A stretch of 64,000 nucleotides of DNA from Anaerolinea sp. (GCA_013824865.1 PNON01000004.1:27384-91383), one strand, 5' to 3'; counted from the stretch's first letter, positions 1 through 9,206 are shown. Notes: generated by a model from the sequence alone, not told the origin. Numbers and translations: made by a program.

Positions 1-10
1 TATCCCGTAT

Positions 11-16
11 TATAAT
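11..16 (+). promoter_or_regulatory. -10 box of a probably leaderless gene
   Basis: A perfect TATAAT hexamer ends 6 bases before the ATG at 23. The transcription start expected 7 bases after the box falls on the A of that ATG, and no Shine-Dalgarno sequence fits between them. The -35 box would lie outside the window. Confidence 0.5.
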
Positions 17-22
17 CTGGTT

Positions 23-493
23 ATGATTAGGATAGACATCCCCGGTGGAAAGTCCTTCAAACTGCGGCACCTGGTATCCGACGTTAACGGTACACTGGCC
101 CTGGATGGCAACCTGCTGCCAGGCGTGGAGGAAGCCGTTTCTGCCCTGCGCAGAGATTTGCATATTACCCTGTTGACTGCAGACACTTTTGACAAGGGTC
201 GTGATCTGGCTGCCAGCTTGAGGGTGGAGTTACACATCCTAAATCCAGGTGGTGAGCGGGAACAGAAGGCAGCGTTTGTGCGCCAGTCGGGCGCAGATTC
301 GGTTGTCGCCATCGGCCAAGGGGCTAATGATGAGCTAATGCTTAAAGATTCTGCGCTCGGTATCTGTGTCCTTTCACAGGAGGGCAACGCCCTGCCAACA
401 CTTATTGCAGCGGATGTGCTGGCCCCAGATGGCGTTGCCGCTCTGCAGTTGCTGCTACATCCGGCGCGCATCATCGCCACTCTTCGCAAGTAA
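23..493 (+). CDS. HAD-like hydrolase, soluble P-type ATPase-like domain
   Basis: A 156-residue protein resembling the catalytic part of P-type ATPases without any membrane segment (the soluble P-type ATPase group of the HAD superfamily). Motif I is DVNGT at residues 20-24, with Asp20 as the expected phospho-acceptor; classic ATPases have DKTGT. A TAD segment near residue 51 fits motif II, and GQGANDELML near residue 98 fits the C-terminal acidic motif that binds magnesium. A cytoplasmic phosphatase is the likely role, substrate unknown. There is no ribosome binding site and the -10 box at 11-16 implies a leaderless mRNA. The next gene on this strand is 190 bp downstream. Confidence 0.8.
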   Translation: MIRIDIPGGKSFKLRHLVSDVNGTLALDGNLLPGVEEAVSALRRDLHITLLTADTFDKGRDLAASLRVELHILNPGGEREQKAAFVRQSGADSVVAIGQGANDELMLKDSALGICVLSQEGNALPTLIAADVLAPDGVAALQLLLHPARIIATLRK

Positions 494-683
494 TCATCCA
501 TATTTATTGCAGGGTGTCACAGGCAATGTTTTCGACGACAGGTCTTCTAATGCCATAGCACCTTCCCTAAACACCAGCACCCAAGCCATTATCAGATACT
601 TCCGGTAATAATGGTAGAATTAGGGCCAGCGGATGCGCTGTTCCACATCCGGGCTTTACAATCCACCACAGGAGTGCTTTTTT

Positions 684-2144
684 ATGACTGTTCATTTTGG
701 GACAGACGGTTGGCGAGCCGTTATTTCAGAAACATTTACCTTCTCAAATTTACGCGAGGTGTCGCAAGCCATAGCTGACGCCATTTCTTCAGGTCACTGG
801 AGCAACGGCTACCCGTTGGACCATGAAGTTGAATCCAACCGCATGGTGGTGGGTTTTGATACGCGCTTCCTTTCCGATCGGTACGCGCAGGAAGTAGCCC
901 GTGTACTCGCAGCCAACGGTTTCAAAGTCTTCTTGGCACAATCTGACGCGCCCACCCCAGCGATCTCATTTGCCGTGCGCAAGTTGAATGCCATCGGCGG
1001 AGTCATGATCACCGCCAGCCACAACGCGCCGCGTTACAACGGTGTCAAACTCAAAGCCGCCTATGGCGGTTCCGCGCTGCCTGAACAATGCCGCCGCGTG
1101 GAAGTCTTCCTCTCGGATAACGAGGCGCAGGCCCGCGGACCCAACCTGATGGATTACGATCAGGCGCGTAAAAGCGGATTGATCGAACGTTTTAACCCGA
1201 TCCTGGAATACAGTCAGCACCTGCGTGGCCTGATCAATTTTGATTTGATCGCTGACAACCCGCAGCGCTTTGTCGTGGACTCCATGTACGGATCAGGCCG
1301 CGGGGTGATCAAGGGCTTGCTGCAGGGCAGTGGCTGTGAGATTCACGAAATCCGCGGCGAGCTGAATCCGGGTTTTGGCGGCGTACACCCAGAACCGATT
1401 GGACGTTACCTGGGAGCGCTGGCAGGAGCTGTCTCCAATGGCATGGGCGATTTTGGCCTGGCAACAGATGGCGATGCCGACCGCATCGGCGCGATGGACG
1501 GACGGGGTAATTTCGTGGACCCGCACAAGATCATGGCGCTGGCATTAAAGTATCTTGTGGAGAAACGCAGTTTGAGGGGTTCCGTAGTGCGAACAGTCTC
1601 GACCACCCGTATGATTGACCGGCTGGCTGCCCGCTACGGGTTGGTATGTCATGAGACCCCGGTGGGTTTCAATCATATCGCTGATCGTATGCTCAATGAA
1701 GAGGTGTTAATTGGTGGTGAGGAATCCGGCGGCATCTCTTTTTTGGGTCACATTCCTGAAGGCGACGGGGTGCTCATTGGCTTACTGCTGGTGGAGCTGA
1801 TTGCCGAGTCGAAAACTTCCCTGTATGAGCTGGTGGAAGGTTTGCAAAAAGAGGTGGGACCAGCCTTCTATGAACGCACCGACCTGCGCCTCAAACACCC
1901 CGTCAGCAAGGAAGTGATGACCCGGCGTTTGACAGAAGAAGCACCAGAAAAACTGGGCGGGCAGAGTCTGAGTCAGATCACCACCCTGGACGGCGTCAAA
2001 TATATTTTTGCCGATGATTCATGGCTGCTGGTGCGCCCATCCGGCACCGAATCGGTGCTGCGGGTCTATGCAGAAGGCCGGTCAGAGCAGATGGTGAAAG
2101 AATTGCTCGGTTTCGGTGAGAGGTTCGCCGGTACGATCGTGTAA
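684..2144 (+). CDS. alpha-D-phosphohexomutase (phosphoglucomutase/phosphoglucosamine mutase family)
   Basis: A 486-residue enzyme that moves phosphate between C1 and C6 of a hexose. The four family signatures appear in order: the phosphoserine loop TASHNAPRYNG, the magnesium loop DGDADRIGAMD, the sugar-binding GGEESGGISFLGH and the phosphate-binding RPSGTESVLRVY near the C-terminus. The start is the ATG at 684, with AGGAG about 9 bases upstream; an in-frame ATG at 633 has no site and would add 17 unrelated residues. Motifs do not settle whether glucose, mannose or glucosamine phosphate is preferred. A supply role for the GlgC reaction encoded at 27.9 kb is possible but inferred. Confidence 0.92.
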   Translation: MTVHFGTDGWRAVISETFTFSNLREVSQAIADAISSGHWSNGYPLDHEVESNRMVVGFDTRFLSDRYAQEVARVLAANGFKVFLAQSDAPTPAISFAVRKLNAIGGVMITASHNAPRYNGVKLKAAYGGSALPEQCRRVEVFLSDNEAQARGPNLMDYDQARKSGLIERFNPILEYSQHLRGLINFDLIADNPQRFVVDSMYGSGRGVIKGLLQGSGCEIHEIRGELNPGFGGVHPEPIGRYLGALAGAVSNGMGDFGLATDGDADRIGAMDGRGNFVDPHKIMALALKYLVEKRSLRGSVVRTVSTTRMIDRLAARYGLVCHETPVGFNHIADRMLNEEVLIGGEESGGISFLGHIPEGDGVLIGLLLVELIAESKTSLYELVEGLQKEVGPAFYERTDLRLKHPVSKEVMTRRLTEEAPEKLGGQSLSQITTLDGVKYIFADDSWLLVRPSGTESVLRVYAEGRSEQMVKELLGFGERFAGTIV

Positions 2145-2153
2145 CAGGTTAAT

Positions 2154-2294
2154 ATGTCGAAAACTAATCAAACTAACAAGAAAAACGGACTCAACCGCGA
2201 TCAGCGCCGGCAAAACGCGCAAAAGGTGATCTTCTCGATTATAGCCATCCTGATAATCATCTCCTGGATCATGTCGCTGGTGATCAACCTGTAG
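2154..2294 (+). CDS. 46-residue single-pass membrane protein
   Basis: A short frame starting 9 bases after the phosphohexomutase stop. The product has a charged, Asn/Lys/Arg-rich N-terminal half (about residues 1-24) and one strongly hydrophobic helix (about 25-46) running to the C-terminus. The tight spacing behind the mutase and the clean cytoplasm-then-membrane layout support a real gene. There is only a weak ACAGG ribosome site. Function unknown. Confidence 0.6.
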   Translation: MSKTNQTNKKNGLNRDQRRQNAQKVIFSIIAILIIISWIMSLVINL

Positions 2295-2343
2295 TTTCCA
2301 CAATCACCTTGGCTGGGATTTGGCTGTTATACCCCGAGCAGGT

Positions 2344-3210
2344 TTATTGCAGCCATTCTTTTTGCCAACCAACTGGTCCTACCCGGGCTTCTCCCCCCAG
2401 TTCCACATACGCGCTTTCAGTATTCCACCGGTGGGCATTCTCATTTTCCGCCGGGAAGCGGTAATTAATGCCGCTGCAGCGTTCGACTGTTTCAAGCATC
2501 GAACAGCCAGCGAAAATGGACGCCTGCGCCTGGTCTGCCAGCGCCTGCAGGTACACCCGGTCATTCTCCAACCTCTGGCGTACGTCCTCTTCAGTTTTAG
2601 CAGGCGAACCATGGCCGGGTACCAGGGAATTGATCTTCAAGCCTTGCAGGCATTGATTGCTGCGCAGGTAATCTGTAAGACTGCTGCTGACGAAGGGGAT
2701 CTCCACATCGCTCAAGATATCGCCCGCCCACAATGTGCCAGTTGTCTCTTCAAAGATGGATAAATGGTCCGCGGTATGCCCTGGAGTGTACACAGGGCGC
2801 AGGCGTAAACCACCGAGGTTGATGGGGGTATCGATATCAACTGGCAGAATCTCCTGGTGGAGGTTGAGTGCTGATATAACTTCCTTCGCTTCGGTGGCCC
2901 AGCTGTCAATGGCTGCGCGGTTTGCTGTAAGGTGGCGGGTGAACTCTTCACCAAAGCGCGTATGAGCTAACAGACGTACTTTCCCCCAATCCAGACCAGC
3001 TCCCAGCTGGTGATCCCAGTGAAAATGAGTGAGAATCACCACGCACACCTGTGCTTCCTCCTCCGCCAGGAACTGGCAGATGGCTGCCAGTTCGTTTACG
3101 GTCATGCCGGGGTCGATAAGCGCAGCCTGTCCACGGGAGAGGAATACGCCGGCATTGTAACGGAAATACTTGCCTGGCTGATACCAGCAGCACTCATTCA
3201 CTCGTAGCAT
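2344..3210 (-). CDS. MBL-fold metallohydrolase
   Basis: A 288-residue metallo-beta-lactamase-fold protein. The metal signature HFHWDH (HxHxDH) is present, followed by the further ligands expected in the fold (GHTADH and a C-terminal PGHGSP loop). The family includes glyoxalase II and many hydrolases, so the substrate is open. The ATG at 3210 is chosen because AAGGAAGG lies just upstream; in-frame starts further up would lie inside rdgB. It begins one base after the rdgB stop, so the two are probably co-transcribed and translationally coupled. Confidence 0.88.
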   Translation of the reverse strand: MLRVNECCWYQPGKYFRYNAGVFLSRGQAALIDPGMTVNELAAICQFLAEEEAQVCVVILTHFHWDHQLGAGLDWGKVRLLAHTRFGEEFTRHLTANRAAIDSWATEAKEVISALNLHQEILPVDIDTPINLGGLRLRPVYTPGHTADHLSIFEETTGTLWAGDILSDVEIPFVSSSLTDYLRSNQCLQGLKINSLVPGHGSPAKTEEDVRQRLENDRVYLQALADQAQASIFAGCSMLETVERCSGINYRFPAENENAHRWNTESAYVELGGEARVGPVGWQKEWLQ

Positions 3211-3211
3211 A

Positions 3212-3820
3212 TTACCTTCCTTGCCAATTATCCACCAGCCGGAGCAAGGTGGGTATGGACAGCACCATGGCCCGCGCACGGTGGCTGACGCGGTTCTTCT
3301 CTTCATCCGAAAGCTCTGCCATGGTATGATCCTGTCCTGCCATCAGGAAGATTGGGTCGTAGCCGAAACCATTGCTGCCGCGTTCGGCGGGAATCACCTC
3401 TCCATCACAGCGGCCTGTGAAGAACCAGTGCCGTCCATTGGGCAAGCACACGCAGATGGTACAGGTGAAAAAAGCCAGCCAGGGGTGCGGCTTATCCACC
3501 AGGCAGGAGAGCAGGTACGCCCGTCGGTCTGCGTCAGTGGGATTGGCGATGGGGGCAAAGCGGTTGGAATACAGCCCCGGGGCGCCGTCCAGCGCGGCCA
3601 CCTCCAGCCCGCTGTCATCCCCCAGCGCGGGCAGTCCGCTGCGCCAGGCGTATGCGGAAGCCTTCAGGTAGGCGTTCTCATGGTAGCTGGCACCGGTCTC
3701 GGCAACCGCCAGGTCAATACCGAGTTCTTGCGCAGTACATACTGTCAGCGGCAGCTCCCCCAGCAAAGTCTGCATCTCGATCACTTTTCCCTTGTTTTCA
3801 GTAGCCAGGCATATTTTCAT
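3212..3820 (-). CDS. rdgB: XTP/dITP diphosphatase (HAM1/RdgB family)
   Basis: A 202-residue nucleotide house-cleaning enzyme that hydrolyses XTP, dITP and ITP to monophosphates, keeping deaminated purines out of DNA and RNA. The N-terminal ATENKGK motif, the GDDSGLEV catalytic stretch and the C-terminal GSNGFGYDPIF and SHRARA segments are all family signatures. The start at 3820 gives the typical N-terminus MKICLATENKGK; the longer reading adds 38 non-homologous residues from an A/T-rich leader. It is the first gene of a two-gene unit with the MBL hydrolase. Confidence 0.93.
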   Translation of the reverse strand: MKICLATENKGKVIEMQTLLGELPLTVCTAQELGIDLAVAETGASYHENAYLKASAYAWRSGLPALGDDSGLEVAALDGAPGLYSNRFAPIANPTDADRRAYLLSCLVDKPHPWLAFFTCTICVCLPNGRHWFFTGRCDGEVIPAERGSNGFGYDPIFLMAGQDHTMAELSDEEKNRVSHRARAMVLSIPTLLRLVDNWQGR

Positions 3821-3949
3821 TAGGGAATTAAAGCATGAAAGAGGGAGAAATGGCAAGGGATAGAATAGCTTTGGATCAGGAAGGCAGGGATTGAGTTTGT
3901 CATTATATTTCTCATTTATTATCTTTTTTATCATAATATTGATAATTAA

Positions 3950-3978
3950 TTGACTTGCAAGAATAAATGTGCTATCAT
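3950..3978 (+). promoter_or_regulatory. promoter of the YceD-like gene
   Basis: TTGACT (3950-3955), a 17-bp spacer and TATCAT (3973-3978) form a near-consensus sigma-70 promoter. The predicted start of transcription is about 3985. This lies downstream of an in-frame ATG at 3967, so that ATG cannot be used from this promoter. Confidence 0.7.
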
Positions 3979-4014
3979 ATTTACAGTACTTATTCCTTTA
4001 TTACTGTAGATCCT

Positions 4015-4497
4015 GTGAACCAAACTCGTCACCTGCTACGGCTCAATGTCGGATTTATCATCAGCCAACCCTTCGGCTATAATCGCGACTTCAATTTCGA
4101 TATACCCGGACTTCGCCTGCTGCCTGATCTTGATCTGAAGGATTTCAATGGCGTTGCTCGCATTGGGCGCACCCAGCAGGGGTTGATACTACAATCAAAA
4201 TTCCAGTGTTTCATTCAAACTGAATGTGTGCGTTGTCTTACAGAAACCTCCGTCCCGCTGCAGACGGAATTCGACGAGTTATACGCTTTTTCCATCCGCA
4301 GCGTGTCTGAATCTGGTTTGATCTTACCGGAGGATGGGCATATCGACCTGGAACCCCTCCTCCGCGAATATTTAACCCTTGAAGTTCCCATTCAGCCCCT
4401 GTGCAAGCCGGATTGTAAAGGCCTGTGCGTGGAGTGTGGTGAGAATCTCAATGAAATGATGTGCGAACATCATCATACCTGTCAGCCGGATATTTAG
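4015..4497 (+). CDS. YceD/DUF177-family protein
   Basis: About 160 residues. The C-terminus has the DUF177 pattern: a CVRCL pair mid-protein and then CKPDCKGLCVECGENLN, probably a zinc-binding site. In many bacteria this family is encoded just upstream of rpmF (ribosomal protein L32) and is linked to 23S rRNA; no rpmF follows here, and the next gene is a sigma factor. The GTG at 4015 is preferred because the promoter at 3950-3978 starts transcription after the only upstream in-frame ATG. No clear ribosome binding site precedes it, so the exact start is uncertain. Confidence 0.82.
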   Translation: MNQTRHLLRLNVGFIISQPFGYNRDFNFDIPGLRLLPDLDLKDFNGVARIGRTQQGLILQSKFQCFIQTECVRCLTETSVPLQTEFDELYAFSIRSVSESGLILPEDGHIDLEPLLREYLTLEVPIQPLCKPDCKGLCVECGENLNEMMCEHHHTCQPDI

Positions 4498-4595
4498 CAC
4501 CGACCGCATATCCGGTCATCCGGCCTGAACCTTAAGCTGCCAGGCGGGCAAACAGGTGAAGGTCATTACGAACAACCAGTTGGAGGAGGGTGCAA

Positions 4596-5768
4596 GTGGC
4601 AATTACAGGCAGGCACAGGCAGAACACCGAGATCCTGAGCATGTTGCTGGAAAAGGCGGATGTGCAGGGGTATCTCACTACTGAAGACTTGATGGAGTTT
4701 TACCCGGAGGGGGATGAAGACAACGAGCATCTCACTGCGTTGATGGTCGCTTTGCGCCGGCGCGGAGTGGAGGTGCTGGACCATGAAACTGACACTCGTT
4801 TTATAGAAGAAGACGAGCAACTTCCCCCCAGCGATTTTGACACCTTTTCAGACCTGGAACGGATTTCCATCGATGACTCTGTGGGGCTGTACCTGAAGGA
4901 AATGTCCCGGGTGCCTCTGTTGAAGGTGGAAGAGGAGCTGAACCTGGCACGGCGCATCGAGGTTGGGCGGGCTTCAAAAAACGAATTGGCCTGCGGACGG
5001 GTGAGCCCCAAACGTCGTGAAGATTTGGAACGGCTCATCCAGGACGGTGTACTGGCGCGCGAACACCTGATCAAAGCCAACACCCGCCTGGTTGTCAGCG
5101 TCGCCAAGAAATACATCGGCCGCGGCGTACCTTTTCTAGACCTCATCCAGGAGGGTAACCTGGGCCTGATGAAAGCCGTGGAAAAATACGATTACCACCG
5201 CGGTTTCCGCTTCTCCACCTACGCCACCTGGTGGATCCGCCAGACTATCACCCGTTCCATCGCGGATCAGGGTCGCACCATCCGCGTGCCTGTGCATATG
5301 ATCGACCGCATCCGCCAGCTATATAAAACCACCCACGAGTTGGAGCAGCGCCTCGGGCGCATCCCCACCGCGGACGAACTTGCTGGCGAACTGGGTCTGA
5401 CCGAACGCAAGGTGCAGTGGATGCTGCGCGTTTCGTGGCTTCCGCTCTCGCTCGAAAGCCCGGTGGGCGATGAAGAAGATTCCGAGCTGGGCATGTTCGT
5501 GGAAGACGAAGTCACCCCCACCCCCATCCAGAGCGCCTACCGTAATATGTTGCAAGAAAAGGTGGATGAGGTGCTGGGGACGCTGTCCCCGCGCGAAGCG
5601 CGCATCCTGCGCCTCCGCTTCGGGCTGGATAACGGCCGTGTCTACACCCTGGAAGAAGTGGGGCAGAAGTTCGGCCTCACCCGCGAGCGTATCCGCCAAA
5701 TCGAAGGCAAGGCGCTGAGAAGGCTGCGTCATCCACGCAGGGCAAGGCAGTTGAAGGATTATTTATAA
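4596..5768 (+). CDS. RNA polymerase sigma factor, sigma-70 primary type
   Basis: About 390 residues. An N-terminal region 1.1-like helical domain is followed by region 1.2 (DSVGLYLKEMSRVPLL), region 2 with the core-binding and -10-binding stretch around GNLGLMKAVEKYDY, STYATWWIRQ and RTIRVPVHM, region 3, and region 4 with the helix-turn-helix TLEEVGQKFGLTRERIRQIE. This is the architecture of RpoD/SigA or close paralogues; a housekeeping role is likely but not proven from one window. GTG at 4596 is chosen over GTG at 4590 because the strong GGAGGAGGG at 4582-4590 abuts the latter and sits about 6 bases from the former. It is 98 bp after the YceD-like gene. Confidence 0.93.
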   Translation: MAITGRHRQNTEILSMLLEKADVQGYLTTEDLMEFYPEGDEDNEHLTALMVALRRRGVEVLDHETDTRFIEEDEQLPPSDFDTFSDLERISIDDSVGLYLKEMSRVPLLKVEEELNLARRIEVGRASKNELACGRVSPKRREDLERLIQDGVLAREHLIKANTRLVVSVAKKYIGRGVPFLDLIQEGNLGLMKAVEKYDYHRGFRFSTYATWWIRQTITRSIADQGRTIRVPVHMIDRIRQLYKTTHELEQRLGRIPTADELAGELGLTERKVQWMLRVSWLPLSLESPVGDEEDSELGMFVEDEVTPTPIQSAYRNMLQEKVDEVLGTLSPREARILRLRFGLDNGRVYTLEEVGQKFGLTRERIRQIEGKALRRLRHPRRARQLKDYL

Positions 5769-5921
5769 GGAATAATTTCAGCGATTAGGGGTGATCCTAA
5801 TTACTTAACTATGACGTAATAAACCGTGGTTCCTTTCTTACCACATTAATCATCCCTGCAACTTTCCTCAACCCCTTGCGTATATCTTGGTAGAAACCAA
5901 TCAAGCAAAAAAGAGGAAAGA

Positions 5922-6293
5922 ATGTCAGAACAAATAGAAATGCCCGCTTCACCCGCCGCACCTGAAAAATATCAGGCCATCACCATCATTATGCTGGTCA
6001 ATGGCATCATCAATGTGCTTATCGGGCTCACCTTTACCTGGGGAGCGATTTCCACCATCGTAGGTATTTTATGTCTCCCAATCACTGTGCTGCCCCTGGT
6101 GCTGGGAGCATTTGAGGTCGTGTATGCAGCCAAAATGCTTTCCAACAAGACCGTGCCTGCCAGCCGGATAAAAACCCTGGCCATCTTTGAGATCGTGGGT
6201 ATCATTTATGGCAACGCGATTTCTCTCATCGCGGGCATTTTGAACCTGGTATTCCTGGATGATGACACTGTAAAGGCATATTTGCCGGAATAA
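5922..6293 (+). CDS. small integral membrane protein
   Basis: A 123-residue protein with a short polar N-terminus and about three to four hydrophobic segments (roughly residues 20-45, 50-72 and 88-112). GAGGAAAG precedes the ATG at a good distance. I do not recognise a family. It is monocistronic, bounded downstream by the terminator at 6345. Confidence 0.75.
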   Translation: MSEQIEMPASPAAPEKYQAITIIMLVNGIINVLIGLTFTWGAISTIVGILCLPITVLPLVLGAFEVVYAAKMLSNKTVPASRIKTLAIFEIVGIIYGNAISLIAGILNLVFLDDDTVKAYLPE

Positions 6294-6344
6294 TATGTGT
6301 CTTGGCAGGGCGCAATATATCGCTCTCTTACACGTAGAAAATCG

Positions 6345-6371
6345 AAATGGCGAATCTTTCCGCCATTTTTT
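6345..6371 (+). terminator. rho-independent terminator
   Basis: AAATGGCG (6345-6352) and CGCCATTT (6361-6368) form an 8-bp stem with an 8-nt loop, running into a T6 tract. It ends the small membrane protein gene 52 bp upstream and excludes in-frame starts for the next gene before about 6370. Confidence 0.75.
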
Positions 6372-6408
6372 GTTGCGTATTCTCCTTCTCTCCACTAAAA
6401 TATCGCCC

Positions 6409-7551
6409 ATGCCTGCATGCAACGAATACCCAACTGATCTCTTCTCTGACTCCTATGAAGAAGCTCGCCAAAAGTTCAAGGACTCGCTGGCCATCATCCG
6501 CCAGCTCTTCCCTAACGCGCAACATCAAAGCCACTCCTTATCCATCGACCCGGCGCTGACAATTGACTGGATCACCTCTGAACCACCAGCCAAAGAAAAG
6601 CTGTTCATTCTCACCACCGGGCAGCATGGCCTTGAAGGTTTCACTGGTGCGGCGGTTCAACAGCTATTTATTCACGAATACCTGCCGATGCTTGACCACG
6701 CCACCACCGGGCTGCTGCTGGTGCACGCCATCAATCCCTGGGGCATGAAACACCGCCGCAAGGTCAACGGCAACAATGTGGATCTCAACCGCAATTTCAA
6801 CCTGCACTCGCATGAATATGATCCGCTCTTCAACCCAGTTGCTCGCCAGCTGGAACAGTTGGTATATCCACGCATCGCATTGCGAGCCAGTTGGATCAAT
6901 CGCGTTTTGTTTTACCTGCGGGTGATTGCAAATGTGCTTCGGGTGGGACGCTCGGATTTCATGGCCGGCGCGTTGATGGGGCAATACTGCTTCCCGGATG
7001 GTATCTACTACGGTGGCACGGAAGCCGAGGAAGAAACACAGGTGATGATGAGGCTGTACCAGTCCATGCTGGCGGCATACTCGCAGGTGGTTCACCTGGA
7101 TATGCACACCGGCTACGGTCCGCGCAGGCAAATGAGTCTGGTCAATACCCCGCATGAACTGGCCTCCTCCGCTGAGCTGGCTGCCCGCTTTGGCTATCCG
7201 TTGGTGCAAAAATCCAACGCAGAGGAATTTTATGCCACCCGCGGTGATATGATCGGCTATCTGCATCAACTGAAGTCGGGGCTTCCGCATATCAAGCGAT
7301 TTTATGCTTCGACTTTCGAGTTTGGCACCTATGGCGATTCGCTGCTCGATGGCATCCGCAGCCTGGCTGTGATGGTGTTTGAGATGCAGGCTCGCTGTTT
7401 CGGGGTGAAGAGCGTGGACTCAGGTCGCTGGATCGAGCGGAAGTTTGACGATCTGTATGATATTCGGGATGAGAAGTGGGTGAATAAAGCCCTGGCTGAT
7501 GCCCGCCAGGCGTTCGAGGGTATCTTAAAGGCTGAGGGGTACTGGGAGTAA
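6409..7551 (+). CDS. M14-like (DUF2817) carboxypeptidase-family protein
   Basis: A 380-residue protein of the DUF2817 branch of zinc carboxypeptidases. Supporting segments are TGQHGLEGFTG (His and Glu zinc ligands), NPWGMKHRRKVNGNNVDLNRNF (substrate-binding NxxDLNR) and HLDMHTGYG (third ligand region). A peptidase or amidohydrolase role is inferred; the substrate is unknown and no signal peptide is visible. The ATG at 6409 is preferred because the terminator at 6345-6371 lies before it; no strong ribosome site is seen. Confidence 0.85.
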   Translation: MPACNEYPTDLFSDSYEEARQKFKDSLAIIRQLFPNAQHQSHSLSIDPALTIDWITSEPPAKEKLFILTTGQHGLEGFTGAAVQQLFIHEYLPMLDHATTGLLLVHAINPWGMKHRRKVNGNNVDLNRNFNLHSHEYDPLFNPVARQLEQLVYPRIALRASWINRVLFYLRVIANVLRVGRSDFMAGALMGQYCFPDGIYYGGTEAEEETQVMMRLYQSMLAAYSQVVHLDMHTGYGPRRQMSLVNTPHELASSAELAARFGYPLVQKSNAEEFYATRGDMIGYLHQLKSGLPHIKRFYASTFEFGTYGDSLLDGIRSLAVMVFEMQARCFGVKSVDSGRWIERKFDDLYDIRDEKWVNKALADARQAFEGILKAEGYWE

Positions 7552-7627
7552 ACTTAAATCATAGTGGGTGTATTTGGTCAATATTTAATAAGCTGAGGGG
7601 GGTCCGCCTTATTCGTACAAATGTTGT

Positions 7628-8314
7628 CTACCAGGTCCACAGCTCGCGGCGCAAATGGTCAAGGCGGTTGATAAAAACCGCGTTGACACTCTCCCCCGTC
7701 ACATCCAGGCAGCTGATGCTCACATTATTGAGCGTGAACCAGAAATACGGTTGCCGCACCTGGCCCAGCAGGGCAAAGAAAAAATGGTTGAAGAACCCCT
7801 GGTGACTAATGAGCGCGATAACATGATTATGGTTGCCGTGTTTCACCCGCAGGTTATCCGCCAGCCGGTGGGCGCGTCGGATGCGTTGTTCCACTGTCTC
7901 AAATGGTCGGCTCCACCAACCGTCTTCATTCAGATCATCCGGCATAACCAGCTCGGGATATTTTGCATGTAACTCTTCGGGAGGGATCCCGGGCATCCCC
8001 ACCGGCTGGTTGGTCTGTTCATCGTCCAGGTAGATACCGCCGGACTCATGTGAATCATACAACCCGTAGGGGATGATCCCAAGATTACGAGCTACCGGCA
8101 AGGCAGTCTGGACGGCGCGTTGCATCAGGCTGCAATATAGCACGTCCACATGCAGTTCGTCACGATGGTCATACAGGTAGGTGGCAAGTACCTCTGCCTG
8201 CTGCCGGCCGATGGTCGTCAACTCCGGGTCTGCCAGCCGTCCAGTGCGGGAATTGGTTTCCAGTTGCAACGCGTTATTGAATGATTGCGCGTGCCTGATG
8301 TAATAAATGCGCAT
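7628..8314 (-). CDS. histidine phosphatase superfamily protein
   Basis: A 228-residue phosphoglycerate-mutase-like protein. The catalytic RHA (RHG-type) motif lies at residues 7-9 in MRIYYIRHAQSFNN. The acid/base region follows in the middle of the chain, and the second active-site histidine is in ALISHQGFFNH near residue 170. The family includes phosphatases as well as mutases, so the substrate is unknown. The start has GGGGAAGGG directly upstream. It follows the 104-residue helical protein gene by 8 bp on the same strand. Confidence 0.87.
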   Translation of the reverse strand: MRIYYIRHAQSFNNALQLETNSRTGRLADPELTTIGRQQAEVLATYLYDHRDELHVDVLYCSLMQRAVQTALPVARNLGIIPYGLYDSHESGGIYLDDEQTNQPVGMPGIPPEELHAKYPELVMPDDLNEDGWWSRPFETVEQRIRRAHRLADNLRVKHGNHNHVIALISHQGFFNHFFFALLGQVRQPYFWFTLNNVSISCLDVTGESVNAVFINRLDHLRRELWTW

Positions 8315-8322
8315 CCCTTCCC

Positions 8323-8637
8323 CTACTTTTCTTCAGACATCATTCCTTTGATCTGGTCGAGGATCTTTTGGTAAGGATCCAGGCGCGAATGTTGTTCGCT
8401 TTGCAATCGCTTTCCAGCGGTGGCTTTTTCTCGACCGGCTTTAATGGTCGTGCTGCCAACCTGCGATAACGCCCTGGCGCGGAATTGTGCGCTCAGCATA
8501 CGGATATCTATAACCAGCTGCCCTTCCAACTTTGTCAGTTGTTCAAGTAGATCGGCCTTGCCTGCCGCATCCAGTTGGTCAGCCTTTTTGGCTGCCAGGG
8601 CTGCGAGTTCATGCTCATATTGAATAGGTGTTTTCAT
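8323..8637 (-). CDS. small charged helical protein, unknown function
   Basis: A 104-residue, highly charged protein, predicted mostly helical and possibly coiled coil, without cysteines or membrane segments. I recognise no family. The ATG at 8637 is preceded by a near-perfect GGAGGAG site; the frame stays open upstream to about 8874 but that part runs through the osmC terminator and is not coding. It is probably co-transcribed with the histidine phosphatase 8 bp downstream. Confidence 0.75.
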   Translation of the reverse strand: MKTPIQYEHELAALAAKKADQLDAAGKADLLEQLTKLEGQLVIDIRMLSAQFRARALSQVGSTTIKAGREKATAGKRLQSEQHSRLDPYQKILDQIKGMMSEEK

Positions 8638-8770
8638 TATCTCCTCCTGCGCGGCTGTTTTTACTCTTCTATTATACGGGATAAGCGTAGGCAGGGTATG
8701 TTCCCATTTCAATATAACCCCATACATACCTTCATGATGCACCCTAATCATCTTCCTTAAACGCAAAGAA

Positions 8771-8790
8771 CCGCCTTCAGGCGGATTTTT
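8771..8790. terminator. hairpin terminator downstream of osmC
   Basis: CCGCC-TTCA-GGCGG forms a compact 5-bp GC stem. A T5 run follows on the plus strand and a weaker TTCTTT on the minus strand. It lies 21 bp past the osmC stop, so its natural use is probably on the minus strand. Confidence 0.55.
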
Positions 8791-8810
8791 GAACTTGCAG
8801 TTTCCGGTAG

Positions 8811-9206
8811 CTACTTCACTGTTGTAAATACATTGAATTTCGGAGGGTGTTCCAGGTGTTTCTTGACCGCACACTGGTCAGCTGAACGCACCAGCGCTTC
8901 ATGATATTTCGCGGGGAAGCTCTCCGGCACCTGAATTTCCAGCGTAATAGCTTCCACCATGCTGCTAAGCGGGTTTGATTGCATATTCTGAATAATGCGG
9001 ATGCCTTCAGTAGGCAGCCCGCGCTGTTTACAAAAACCCAGCACATAGATACCAGCACAAGCGCCAATGGATGCCAGGAAGACCGCGAATGGTGTTGGCG
9101 CTGAGCCTTCACCGCCCCCGTAAGGCGGCTGGTCTGTTTTGATGGTGAACCCGCCAACATGAGCGTCTACTTTCGCGCCGCCCGGGAAATCGACTACTAG
9201 TTCCAT
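8811..9206 (-). CDS. OsmC-family peroxiredoxin-like protein
   Basis: A 131-residue OsmC/Ohr-fold protein. The two redox cysteines expected for the family are Cys50 (ASIGACAG) and Cys112 (ADQCAVKKHLEHPP), and the length is typical. Such proteins reduce organic hydroperoxides with thiol help, but many branches are uncharacterised. GGAGGTAAGA precedes the ATG. It is divergent from the cyclic-nucleotide-binding gene, with 135 bp between them. Confidence 0.88.
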   Translation of the reverse strand: MELVVDFPGGAKVDAHVGGFTIKTDQPPYGGGEGSAPTPFAVFLASIGACAGIYVLGFCKQRGLPTEGIRIIQNMQSNPLSSMVEAITLEIQVPESFPAKYHEALVRSADQCAVKKHLEHPPKFNVFTTVK